42,300 nucleotides of DNA from JAZTZP01 sp045637525. Lineage in GTDB: Bacteria; Bacillota; Clostridia; UBA1381. Position numbers and translations under genes: made by a program. The first letter of the stretch is position 1. Every line of letters starts with the position of its first letter. The stretch is taken from positions 1 to 42,300 of the forward strand of contig JAZTZP010000089.1 of assembly GCA_045637525.1 (NCBI GenBank). The letters are read 5' to 3'. Shown in pieces: positions 24,783-32,717 of this stretch. Under the pieces are notes generated by a model. It was not told where the DNA came from. It did no database searches and worked only from the letters and a program-made list of their open reading frames with translations.

Positions 24783-27700
24783 TTACTTAAAATACTTTAC
24801 ACCCGAAATAAATATCTTCTGATCCTTGTTTCCGGGAACGTTCATGGCAACATTCCTGCCCATACGTTCACTGTGTCCCATCTTGCCGAGTACTCTGCCA
24901 TCCGGACTCGTTATACCTTCTATGGCATATACAGAACCGTTAGGATTATATCTTATGTCATAAGTAGCCTCTCCATACTCATTCACATACTGAGTAGCAA
25001 TCTGTCCGTTTGCGGCAAGCTTCTTAACCATATCCTCACTTGCAATAAATCTTCCCTCGCCGTGTGATACCGCAATTGTATGCGTATCACCAACATTCAC
25101 GCCGGCAAGCCAAGGTGACTTATTAGAAGCAATCCTCGTATTAACCATGCATGAAACGTGACGTCCGATGGTATTAAACGTAAGTGTCGGCGAATCATCT
25201 TTCAAGTCAATTATCTCACCGTAAGGCACAAGTCCGAGCTTTATAAGCGCCTGGAAACCGTTACAGATTCCGAGCATAAGACCGTCTCTGTTTTTAAGAA
25301 GATTTGTTACGCTGTCTTTTACCCATGGATTTCTAAACGCTGTTGCAATAAACTTACCCGAGCCGTCCGGTTCATCTCCGCCTGAGAATCCTCCCGGAAT
25401 CATAACAATCTGGGCTTCGTCTATCTTTTTCTTCATAATCTCCATAGACTCCATTACATCCGCACCGGTAAGGTTTCTTATAACGAATATATCAACCAGA
25501 GCCCCCGCACGCTCAAAAGCACGTGCCGTATCATATTCGCAGTTTGTTCCGGGGAATACCGGCATAAACACTCTCGGTTTTGCAAAGCTGTTTTTAGCCA
25601 CAACAACATTTTCCGGAACATAGCTGAATGTTTCGATGTTTATCTCTTTTTCTTTTACGTTTGTCGGGAATACCTTTTCAAGTGTACTCTTCCAGCTCTT
25701 CACAGCCTCAGATAATGTTATGTTCATATCCTTGTATGCGATATGCTCTGAATCATGCGTGTAAGCAATAACCTTACCAAGCTTTAACTCTGTATCCTTT
25801 GCAGTTTCGATAACGATAGATCCGTTCATTGCACCAAAAAGCATATCTTCAGTTACACTGTCGTCAACTCTCATACCTATCATATTTCCGAAACACATCT
25901 TGCTTAAGCTCTCAGAAAGACCGTTTCCTTTAACAACCGAAGAAGAAAGCACCTTTCCCTCCAAAATAAGCTCATGTATATAATCATACATTTCCTTAAG
26001 CTTATCATAAACAGGAAGGTCATTTTCATCTCTTTCAACTTCAAATAAAACTATCTTGCTGTCCGACGACTTAAGCTCTGAAGATATTACCTTATCAGCC
26101 TTTGCCGGAGCAACAGCAAAAGACGTAAGTGTAGGCGGAACGTTTAATTCGTTAAAGCTTCCGCTCATCGAGTCTTTTCCTCCGATGGAAGCTATTCCAA
26201 GCTCAGACTGAACTCTGTAAGCACCGAGAAGTGCCGCAAAAGGCTTACCCCAACGCTTCGGGTCTGTACCGAGGCTTTCAAAATACTCCTGGAATGTTAA
26301 ATATATGCTCTTATAATCAGCACCAATAGCAACAGCCTTTGAAACACTCTCAATAACAGCATACACACTACCGTGGAACGGGCTCCAGCTTGAAAGATAA
26401 GGGTCATAGCCGAAAGTCATTACGGTAGCAGTGTTTGTCTCACCGTCAAGCACCGGAACTTTTGCCGCCATACCTTCCGAAGGTGTAAGCTGATACTTAC
26501 CGCCAAACGGCATAAGCACGGTATTTGCACCGATTGTACTGTCAAACATTTCAGATAATCCCTTCTGACAGCATACATTAAGCTTTTTAAGGTTATCAAT
26601 CCATTTTTCACGCACGTCGCCATCATTTGAATAATCAAATACATTATTTTCAATAACAGGTAAAACAACCTCAACGTCCGTATTTTTCACAGCTCCGTTT
26701 GTGTTAAGGAACTCTCTTGAAATATCAACAATCTTCTTGCCTCTCCAATGCATTACAAGACGGTTTTCGTCTGTAACCTCAGCAACCACCGTAGCTTCAA
26801 GATTTTCTTTGTTTGCATATTCTATAAACTTATCCTTTGAAGCCGCTTCTATAACAACAGCCATTCTCTCCTGAGATTCGCTTATTGCAAGCTCAGTTCC
26901 GTCAAGACCGTCATATTTCTTTGGTACTTTATCAAGATCAATCACAAGTCCGTCCGCAAGTTCACCAATAGCAACAGATACACCGCCCGCACCGAAATCG
27001 TTACATCTCTTAATAAGCGTAGTAACCTCGCTGTTTCTGAAAAGTCTCTGTATTTTTCTCTCAACAGGCGGATTACCCTTTTGAACTTCACTTCCGCAGG
27101 TCTTGATTGAGCTTTCGGTATGAGCCTTCGATGAGCCCGTTGCACCACCGCAACCATCACGACCTGTTCTACCGCCAAGAAGAACAATTATATCGCCTTT
27201 TTCAGGCACTTTTCTGATTACATTTCCCTTAGGTGCCGCACCAATAACCGCACCAATCTCCATTCTCTTTGCGGCATATCCCTCGTGATAAATCTCCTGA
27301 ACCTGTCCCGTTGCAAGACCTATCTGATTACCGTATGAGCTGTAACCTGCCGCAGCTCCCTTTGAAATCTTTCTCTGCATAAGCTTGCCCGGCATAGTTT
27401 CCTCAAGAGTAGCACGCGGATCTGCACTTCCTGTTACTCTCATCGCCTGATATACGTATGAACGTCCTGATAACGGGTCACGAATTGCACCGCCGAGACA
27501 AGTTGCGGCACCGCCAAACGGTTCAATTTCCGTAGGATGGTTATGTGTTTCGTTTTTAAACATTATAAGCCAGTCCTCGGTTTTGCCGTCAACATCTACC
27601 GGTACTACAATACTGCACGCATTTATTTCTTCTGACTCGTCTATCTCCTTAAGCAAGCCCTTTTTCTTAAGCTGCTTTACTATAATCGTTGCCATATTCA

Positions 27701-28520
27701 TAAGGCATACATTTCTGTCGGGGCTGTAAAGCTCCGCCTTCGCCTTCAAATACTCGTCATATGCGTCACTTATCACATCGCCGTATTTGCCGTTATGAAT
27801 TTTAACATCGTTTATCTTAGTTAAAAACGTAGTATGACGGCAATGGTCCGACCAATATGTGTCTATCATTCTGAGCTCAGTAATCGACGGATCTCTGTTT
27901 TCGTCATTTTTAAAATAATCACGGCAGAACATAAGATCATCAAGATCCATTGCAAAACCATAATCTGAAAGCATCTCACCAAGCTCGGTCTCATTCATGC
28001 TTATAAATCCGTCTATAATGCTTACATCATCAGGAATATCCGTTACAAGCTCAAGACTCTCCGGCTTTGAAAGCTCAGCTTCTCTTGCCTCAACAGGATT
28101 AATTATATATGTCTTTATAGCCTTAAACTCAGCATCAGTTATTTTACCGTCTAAAACATATACCTTTGCACTTCTTACAACAGGCGGTTCTTTTCCTGTA
28201 AGTATAGAAACGCACTCCTGTGCCGATGCCGCTCTCTGATCAAACTGACCGGGAAGATATTCAACCGCAAATACACGGCTTGCACAGTCTGTATCTATTG
28301 TTTCATCATACGCATTATCAACAGGTGGCTCAGAAAAAATCAAACCTCTTGATTTTTCATACTCTTCATCGGTCATCCCGGATATGTCGTATCTGTTTAT
28401 TACTCTTACCTTTTCAAGTCCCAAAAGTCCGAGATTTGTTTTTAAATCGTCATAAAGGCCGCCGGCCTCCACATCAAACCCGTCTTTTTTTTCAACAAAA
28501 ATTCTTCTGACTTTTTCCAT
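24783..28520 (-). CDS. purL: Phosphoribosylformylglycinamidine synthase, long PurL form
   Basis: 1245 residues. It makes FGAM from FGAR with glutamine and ATP, the fourth step of purine synthesis. The synthetase part contains YWSDHCRHTTF and FKNETHNHPTEIEPFGGAATCLGG, and a second homologous half with GGKDSMSG. The C-terminal ~260 residues (from PRVFMPVFPGTNCEYDTARA) are a class I glutaminase with the nucleophile cysteine in GICNGFQ and SHGEGRF for the histidine. This is the fused type found in many Clostridia and in proteobacteria, so separate PurQ and PurS are not needed. AGGAG lies before the ATG, with its own promoter (28569-28597). No purine riboswitch is evident in the short leader. Confidence 0.95.
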   Translation of the reverse strand: MEKVRRIFVEKKDGFDVEAGGLYDDLKTNLGLLGLEKVRVINRYDISGMTDEEYEKSRGLIFSEPPVDNAYDETIDTDCASRVFAVEYLPGQFDQRAASAQECVSILTGKEPPVVRSAKVYVLDGKITDAEFKAIKTYIINPVEAREAELSKPESLELVTDIPDDVSIIDGFISMNETELGEMLSDYGFAMDLDDLMFCRDYFKNDENRDPSITELRMIDTYWSDHCRHTTFLTKINDVKIHNGKYGDVISDAYDEYLKAKAELYSPDRNVCLMNMATIIVKQLKKKGLLKEIDESEEINACSIVVPVDVDGKTEDWLIMFKNETHNHPTEIEPFGGAATCLGGAIRDPLSGRSYVYQAMRVTGSADPRATLEETMPGKLMQRKISKGAAAGYSSYGNQIGLATGQVQEIYHEGYAAKRMEIGAVIGAAPKGNVIRKVPEKGDIIVLLGGRTGRDGCGGATGSSKAHTESSIKTCGSEVQKGNPPVERKIQRLFRNSEVTTLIKRCNDFGAGGVSVAIGELADGLVIDLDKVPKKYDGLDGTELAISESQERMAVVIEAASKDKFIEYANKENLEATVVAEVTDENRLVMHWRGKKIVDISREFLNTNGAVKNTDVEVVLPVIENNVFDYSNDGDVREKWIDNLKKLNVCCQKGLSEMFDSTIGANTVLMPFGGKYQLTPSEGMAAKVPVLDGETNTATVMTFGYDPYLSSWSPFHGSVYAVIESVSKAVAIGADYKSIYLTFQEYFESLGTDPKRWGKPFAALLGAYRVQSELGIASIGGKDSMSGSFNELNVPPTLTSFAVAPAKADKVISSELKSSDSKIVLFEVERDENDLPVYDKLKEMYDYIHELILEGKVLSSSVVKGNGLSESLSKMCFGNMIGMRVDDSVTEDMLFGAMNGSIVIETAKDTELKLGKVIAYTHDSEHIAYKDMNITLSEAVKSWKSTLEKVFPTNVKEKEINIETFSYVPENVVVAKNSFAKPRVFMPVFPGTNCEYDTARAFERAGALVDIFVIRNLTGADVMESMEIMKKKIDEAQIVMIPGGFSGGDEPDGSGKFIATAFRNPWVKDSVTNLLKNRDGLMLGICNGFQALIKLGLVPYGEIIDLKDDSPTLTFNTIGRHVSCMVNTRIASNKSPWLAGVNVGDTHTIAVSHGEGRFIASEDMVKKLAANGQIATQYVNEYGEATYDIRYNPNGSVYAIEGITSPDGRVLGKMGHSERMGRNVAMNVPGNKDQKIFISGVKYFK

Positions 28521-28568
28521 AATGCTCCTCCATGAACTACAAATTTTAACTCCGGTTAATCTATTTCT

Positions 28569-28597
28569 ATTTTACACTATTTTGCGACAAAAGTAAA
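28569..28597 (-). promoter_or_regulatory. Promoter of purL
   Basis: On the minus strand TTTACT (28597-28592), 17 bp, TAAAAT (28574-28569), about 49 bp before the ATG. Confidence 0.65.
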
Positions 28598-28628
28598 TAG
28601 CAATTTCTAAAAAAATTCAAAAAATTTT

Positions 28629-29552
28629 TTACCTGTTTTCACTGTCATCAAATAATGCCTTTGAAAAGTCAGCCGGATTAAACACCTGCAAATCATCTAT
28701 ACCTTCACCAACACCTATAAATTTAACCGGTATCTGCTGTTCCTTTGAAATAGCGATAACTATACCGCCCTTCGCCGTTCCGTCAAGCTTAGTAAGCGCA
28801 ATTCCGGTTATATTCGCAGCCTCTTTAAAAAGCTCAGCCTGACTTACTGCATTTTGCCCGGTAGTTGCATCAAGAACAAGCAACGTCTCACGGGAAGCCT
28901 CGCCCAGCTCACGGTCGATTACACGGCTGATTTTTTCAAGCTCCGACATAAGATTTCTCTTATTGTGAAGTCGTCCCGCCGTATCACAGATTAAAATATC
29001 CGTACCCCTCGCCTTTGCGGCTCTGCATGCATCAAAAACCACAGCCGCAGGGTCGCTGTTTTCAGCCTGTTTTATAAGGTCGCATCCGCTGCGGTTTGCC
29101 CATACCTCTATCTGGTCAATAGCTGCAGCACGGAAAGTATCAGCCGCAGCCAGCAATACATTCTTACCCTGACTTTTATAGTAGGTAGCAAGCTTGCCTA
29201 TCGTGGTGGTTTTGCCGACACCGTTTACTCCGATAACGAGTATTACAGACGGATTTGTTTCAAGCTTCATCTGTGTATCATTTTCGGAAAGTATTTCGCT
29301 TATTACATCTTTAAGCTCCTCTTTCACATCGTTTCCGTCTGTTATACGCTTTGTTTTCACACGGTCACGAAGCTGTTCTATAATATACACAGATGTTTCA
29401 ACACCAATATCCGCCATTATAAGCGCCTCCTCAAGGCTCTCAAACAGCTCCTCGTCAACCTTAACAAAAACCTTAAAAACATTGTTGACCTGTTCGGAAA
29501 TTGCGGTTCTTGTTTTCGTAAGTCCCTGTTTTAATTTGTCAAAAAAACCCAT
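28629..29552 (-). CDS. ftsY: Signal recognition particle receptor FtsY
   Basis: 307 residues from the ATG at 29552, chosen because GGAG lies 8 nt upstream; an ATG four codons earlier has a ribosome site that abuts it. Order: N domain (about 1-95), then the SRP GTPase G domain with P-loop GVNGVGKTT (108-116), AADTFRAAAIDQ, DTAGR, and TKLDGTAKGG as the guanine-specificity loop. The acidic A domain is almost absent, as usual in Firmicutes. It docks SRP-bound ribosomes at the membrane. ffh and smc are not adjacent; purL follows on the same strand after 108 bp with its own promoter. Confidence 0.95.
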   Translation of the reverse strand: MGFFDKLKQGLTKTRTAISEQVNNVFKVFVKVDEELFESLEEALIMADIGVETSVYIIEQLRDRVKTKRITDGNDVKEELKDVISEILSENDTQMKLETNPSVILVIGVNGVGKTTTIGKLATYYKSQGKNVLLAAADTFRAAAIDQIEVWANRSGCDLIKQAENSDPAAVVFDACRAAKARGTDILICDTAGRLHNKRNLMSELEKISRVIDRELGEASRETLLVLDATTGQNAVSQAELFKEAANITGIALTKLDGTAKGGIVIAISKEQQIPVKFIGVGEGIDDLQVFNPADFSKALFDDSENR

Positions 29553-29600
29553 TTCAGTCTCCATTCCGCCGATATACGACGATATATTTTACTATATTTA

Positions 29601-29646
29601 GGGAATCTCTAATAATTCAGCGTGCGGGGAATTTTCAGAGGTTCCC
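29601..29646. repeat. Head-to-head inverted repeat (possible transposon-end remnant)
   Basis: GGGAATCTCT (29601-29610) faces AGAGGTTCCC (29637-29646); the similarity extends inward to ATAATTC/GAATTTT with a few mismatches, leaving a centre of about 10 bp. It resembles two insertion-sequence ends joined together. It lies between the ftsY start and the CAATACTG element. Confidence 0.4.
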
Positions 29647-29655
29647 TTTATTATG

Positions 29656-29841
29656 CAATACTGTCAACTTAAGAAATTTAAATTTGAAATCGCTTGCGAT
29701 TTCTACCAAAACCTGTCGCTATGCGACAGATTTCACCCATGCGAAGCGTGGATTTCACTCACACAAAATATGTGAATTTCACATTTTACCGCAGGTAAAA
29801 TATTTCACTGCAATACTGTAAACGTTAAGTTGACAGTATTG
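29656..29841. mobile_element. CAATACTG element, complete copy with hairpin array 3
   Basis: 186 bp bounded by a perfect 17-bp inverted repeat, CAATACTGTCAACTTAA at 29656-29672 and its complement at 29825-29841. Inside are GAAATCGCttGCGATTTC, CTGTCGCtatGCGACAG, CCATGCgaaGCGTGG, TCACAcaaaataTGTGA and ATTTTACCgcaGGTAAAAT, separated by ATTTCAC linkers. At the right end a further hairpin is formed by CAATACTGT and ACAGTATTG. No open frame, so it would have to be mobilised in trans (MITE-like). No target duplication is evident. It ends 27 bp before the ptuA ATG. No consensus promoter for ptuA is seen in or after it. Confidence 0.7.
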
Positions 29842-29868
29842 TTTTGTGGAATACCGGAGGTTTTTATT

Positions 29869-31116
29869 ATGCAGCTTCAAAGTATAGCCATAAAAAATTA
29901 TAAAGGAATAGACGAAATAAATATCGGAATTAACGGAAAAAACACCGTAATTTTCGGAACAAACGGAGCCGGAAAATCTTCAGTGCTCAGCGCAGTAAGC
30001 TGTGTGCTGAGCCGTATTATAGTATCGCTTTCAGACGGAGTATTCAACCCAACCGATACGCTGTCCGTATCCGATATAAAATACGGAGAAACGAAAACCG
30101 ATATTTCCTGCGTATTTTCTTTTTCAGAATCTCAGAAAAAACGCTTCACACTCAGCCGTCATATATCAAAGACCGGAAAACCTCAGAAATATACCGATAT
30201 AAGTGATTTTTACGAAGCCTTAAAAACGTATAAGGACGTAGACGGAAACCTGCCTGTACTTGTACACTACGGCGTTAACCGCAACGTATGGAGCATTCCT
30301 CTCAGAGTTCATAAAAATCACTCTTTTGAGAGCATTTCGGCATATGAAAATGCCATAGAGAATAAAATCGACTTCAAAAGCTTTTTCATATGGTTCAGAA
30401 ACCGTGAGGACCACGAGCGCAAAATAATCGAAGAAACCAAAAACTCCTCTTATAAGGATAAGTCTTTAGAATGTGTAAGAACAGCTGTAAGCTGTATGCT
30501 CGAAGGCTTCTGCGACTTGCGTGTCAGGAGAAATCCGCTGAGAATGACCGTAAATAAAAACGATGCAGTCTTAACGCTTCAGCAGCTGTCGGACGGAGAA
30601 AAAATCATACTTGCCCTTACAGGTGATCTTGCAAGAAGAACAGCGCTTGCCAACCCGAATCTTGATAACCCGTTGCTTGGCGGCGGCATTGTACTGATAG
30701 ATGAAATCGAGCTTCATATGCATACAACATGGCAGCGAAAAATCATAAATAAGCTCACACAGCTTTTCCCGAATCTTCAGTTTATTATTACCACCCATTC
30801 CCCGCAGGTACTCGGCGAGCTTGACGAGGATATAAATATTTTTCTTGTAAATAAAACAGAAACCGGTTTTCAGACAGAAAAATACAAATCACTTATTGCA
30901 TGGGATGTAAATTCAATACTTGAAGACCTCATGAACACCCCGTCGCTGAACCGACATACAAAAGCAATTATAGATGAAATGTATCAGTGTATTCAGGATA
31001 AAAAATTCGACAAAGCAAGTGAGCTTGCCGATAAAATAGACACCCTTTCAGGCGGAATGAGCGAAGACGCCGTAAGAGGACGTACATTAATAAGAAGAGG
31101 ACTATCACGTATATGA
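29869..31116 (+). CDS. ptuA: Septu-type defence ATPase PtuA
   Basis: 415 residues from the ATG with CGGAGG 8 nt upstream; an earlier in-frame TTG lies inside the repeat. It is an ABC/SMC-like ATPase: Walker A GTNGAGKSS (30-38), a family-specific middle (about 90-230), signature LSDGEK (240-245), Walker B GIVLIDE (273-279) and switch histidine in TTHSP (308-312). The overlap of its last 4 bp with an HNH nuclease gene gives the gene pair of the anti-phage Septu system. In known systems PtuA binds PtuB and controls its nuclease. No reverse transcriptase is adjacent, so this is a stand-alone Septu and not retron Ec78. An OLD- or RecF-like role is the alternative. Confidence 0.85.
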   Translation: MQLQSIAIKNYKGIDEINIGINGKNTVIFGTNGAGKSSVLSAVSCVLSRIIVSLSDGVFNPTDTLSVSDIKYGETKTDISCVFSFSESQKKRFTLSRHISKTGKPQKYTDISDFYEALKTYKDVDGNLPVLVHYGVNRNVWSIPLRVHKNHSFESISAYENAIENKIDFKSFFIWFRNREDHERKIIEETKNSSYKDKSLECVRTAVSCMLEGFCDLRVRRNPLRMTVNKNDAVLTLQQLSDGEKIILALTGDLARRTALANPNLDNPLLGGGIVLIDEIELHMHTTWQRKIINKLTQLFPNLQFIITTHSPQVLGELDEDINIFLVNKTETGFQTEKYKSLIAWDVNSILEDLMNTPSLNRHTKAIIDEMYQCIQDKKFDKASELADKIDTLSGGMSEDAVRGRTLIRRGLSRI

Positions 31117-31736
31117 GAACTATTACAAAAAAAGGTCCGCCACACGATTTTGAAAAGTGGAAAAAGGAATATATTAAAGAACACGGCAAAGAGCCTGAAT
31201 ACGAATATTTTAAGGGAAAAGAAAAACGAAGACTAAAAGAATATATGTATAATGAGCAATACGGGCTTTGCTGTTATTGCATGAAGGAAATAAAAGATAT
31301 AAACGACTGTCATATCGAGCATATAAAACCCCAGTGTGATTTTGAAAACGATACAATGGACTATAATAATATGCTAATTTCCTGTAACGGCACAAAACCG
31401 TATGCAAACGACTGTGAAACCTGCGGACATATGCGGAAAAACTGGTATAACGAAAACTACATATCACCGCTTGAGCCGGATGCGGAAAAGCACTTCATAT
31501 TTAATATAGACGGCAGTGTAACCGCCCCGGACGGCGATATAAGAAGTATAAAAACAATAACCACTCTTCAGCTTAACTGTTACAGCTTAAAAAGGCTTCG
31601 TCGAGCAGCAGTATTTGCCGCCTTAGACAGCGATGATACGTATGACGAACTTATTCATGAATACAGCACACCGGTTAACAACAAGCTTCCCGAATATTGT
31701 GCCGCTGTACTCCAGTGTATACGCAAAATGAAATAA
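31113..31736 (+). CDS. ptuB: Septu-type HNH endonuclease PtuB
   Basis: 207 residues starting at ATGA, overlapping the ptuA stop. The HNH fold is plain: CCYC with C53/C56, HIEHIKP at 67-73 with the catalytic histidine, NNMLISC with N85/N86 and C91, and CETC with C101/C104 for structural zinc. The basic N-terminus (KKGPPHDFEKWKKEY) and GYK-like HNH layout match PtuB of Septu and of retron Ec78. It would cut DNA or tRNA-like targets when PtuA is triggered by phage; the target is not known here. No terminator is clear before the L21 promoter about 100 bp on. Confidence 0.85.
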   Translation: MRTITKKGPPHDFEKWKKEYIKEHGKEPEYEYFKGKEKRRLKEYMYNEQYGLCCYCMKEIKDINDCHIEHIKPQCDFENDTMDYNNMLISCNGTKPYANDCETCGHMRKNWYNENYISPLEPDAEKHFIFNIDGSVTAPDGDIRSIKTITTLQLNCYSLKRLRRAAVFAALDSDDTYDELIHEYSTPVNNKLPEYCAAVLQCIRKMK

Positions 31737-31833
31737 TATATAGAAAATATTGAGAATTATTAAAAATTAACGTAATAATTTAAGTATTTTGCTTAAAATT
31801 TAAAAAAATACAAAAATAATCCGACAAAAACTC

Positions 31834-31862
31834 TTGACAAATCTGTTTTTATCTGATATAAT
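31834..31862 (+). promoter_or_regulatory. Promoter of rplU-rpmA
   Basis: TTGACA (31834-31839), 17 bp, TATAAT (31857-31862): a perfect sigma-A consensus, fitting strong ribosomal protein expression. Confidence 0.9.
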
Positions 31863-31868
31863 AACTGA

Positions 31869-31945
31869 GTGACCGCATGAAATGGGTCTTAAAGCCATGC
31901 ATAAATGGTACCTATAACAGCGTGTCTCCGAAAAAATTTTATAAG
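31869..31945 (+). ncRNA. Ribosomal protein L21 leader
   Basis: The transcript leader contains the features of the Firmicutes L21 leader: GTGACCGCATGAAATGGGTC near its start, GCATG (31875-31879) pairing with CATGC (31896-31900), then GGTACCTATAACAG and CGTGTCTCCGA. It lies between the promoter and the rplU ribosome site, where L21 is thought to bind and repress its own mRNA. Confidence 0.8.
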
Positions 31946-31958
31946 GAGGAAAAGCATA

Positions 31959-32270
31959 ATGTACGCAGTAATCGAAACAGGCGGTAAGCAATACAAGGTT
32001 TCAGAAGGCGATACTATTTTTATCGAAAAGCTCGGTGTTGAAGAAGGCGAGGCTGTAACTTTTGATAAGGTATTGATTATCGGCGATGACGAAAACGTTA
32101 CAATCGGCGCTCCGACAGTTGCAGGTGCAACAGTTGAAGCTAAGGTCGTTAAAAACGGCAAAGCAAAGAAGATCTACGTTTTCAAGATGAAGAGAAAGAA
32201 GAACTACAGACGTAAAAAGGGTCACAGACAACCTTTTACAAAAGTAGAAATTTCAAAAATCAACGCATAA
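31959..32270 (+). CDS. rplU: 50S ribosomal protein L21
   Basis: 103 residues beginning MYAVIETGGKQYKVSEGD, with the conserved RRKKGHRQPFT near the end; it binds 23S rRNA in the large subunit. The ATG has AAGGAGG upstream; in-frame sequence further up belongs to the leader RNA. It is followed after 38 bp by rpmA. The prp (ysxB) protease gene that normally stands between rplU and rpmA in Firmicutes is absent. Confidence 0.97.
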   Translation: MYAVIETGGKQYKVSEGDTIFIEKLGVEEGEAVTFDKVLIIGDDENVTIGAPTVAGATVEAKVVKNGKAKKIYVFKMKRKKNYRRKKGHRQPFTKVEISKINA

Positions 32271-32308
32271 TCCAAGTTTAAACTTACAACGATTGAGAGG
32301 TGTTTTAA

Positions 32309-32563
32309 ATGGCTCATAAAAAAGGTATGGGTAGTACAAAAAACGGTCGTGACAGCGAAAGTAAACGCCTTGGTGTTAAGCGCGCAGACGGTCAATTTGT
32401 ATTAGCCGGAAACATTTTGGTAAGACAAAGAGGAACTAAAATCCATCCGGGAACAAACGTAGGTATCGGTAGTGATGATACATTGTTCGCACTTGTAGAC
32501 GGTAAGGTTAAGTTCGAAAGAAAAGGTAAGACTAAGACACAGTGCAGTGTTTATTCTGCATAA
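32309..32563 (+). CDS. rpmA: 50S ribosomal protein L27, without N-terminal extension
   Basis: 84 residues beginning MAHKKGMGSTKNGRDS. Firmicutes L27 is usually made with about nine extra residues ending in a phenylalanine, cut off by Prp. Here translation begins directly at the mature form, as in Escherichia coli. GAGAGGTG lies 6 nt upstream, and no in-frame start further up would give an extension. obg does not follow; a terminator does. Confidence 0.97.
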   Translation: MAHKKGMGSTKNGRDSESKRLGVKRADGQFVLAGNILVRQRGTKIHPGTNVGIGSDDTLFALVDGKVKFERKGKTKTQCSVYSA

Positions 32564-32580
32564 TTACTTATGTTTTTCCG

Positions 32581-32609
32581 CAGGATTGCGAAAGCAATCC
32601 TGTTTTTTT
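32581..32609 (+). terminator. Terminator after rpmA
   Basis: CAGGATTGC (32581-32589), loop gaaa, GCAATCCTG (32594-32602), then seven T. Confidence 0.9.
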
Positions 32610-32651
32610 CTTGTCTTATATGACATTTTTTTGAAATTTACGGCAAAAACA

Positions 32652-32680
32652 TTGACAAATTATGAAAAATCATATATAAT
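32652..32680 (+). promoter_or_regulatory. Promoter of the putP-like gene
   Basis: TTGACA (32652-32657), 17 bp, TATAAT (32675-32680), 37 bp before the ATG. Confidence 0.85.
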
Positions 32681-32717
32681 AGATGTATCTATATATTAAA
32701 AACGGAGGTTTACTTAT

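Noticed and set aside
29656..29841. Target-site duplication of the CAATACTG element
   Set aside because: The flanks (TTATG before, TTTTG after) show no convincing direct repeat; the far end of the second copy is outside the window.
29869..31736. Retron Ec78-type system
   Set aside because: PtuAB are present but no reverse transcriptase or msr/msd-like sequence lies on either side.
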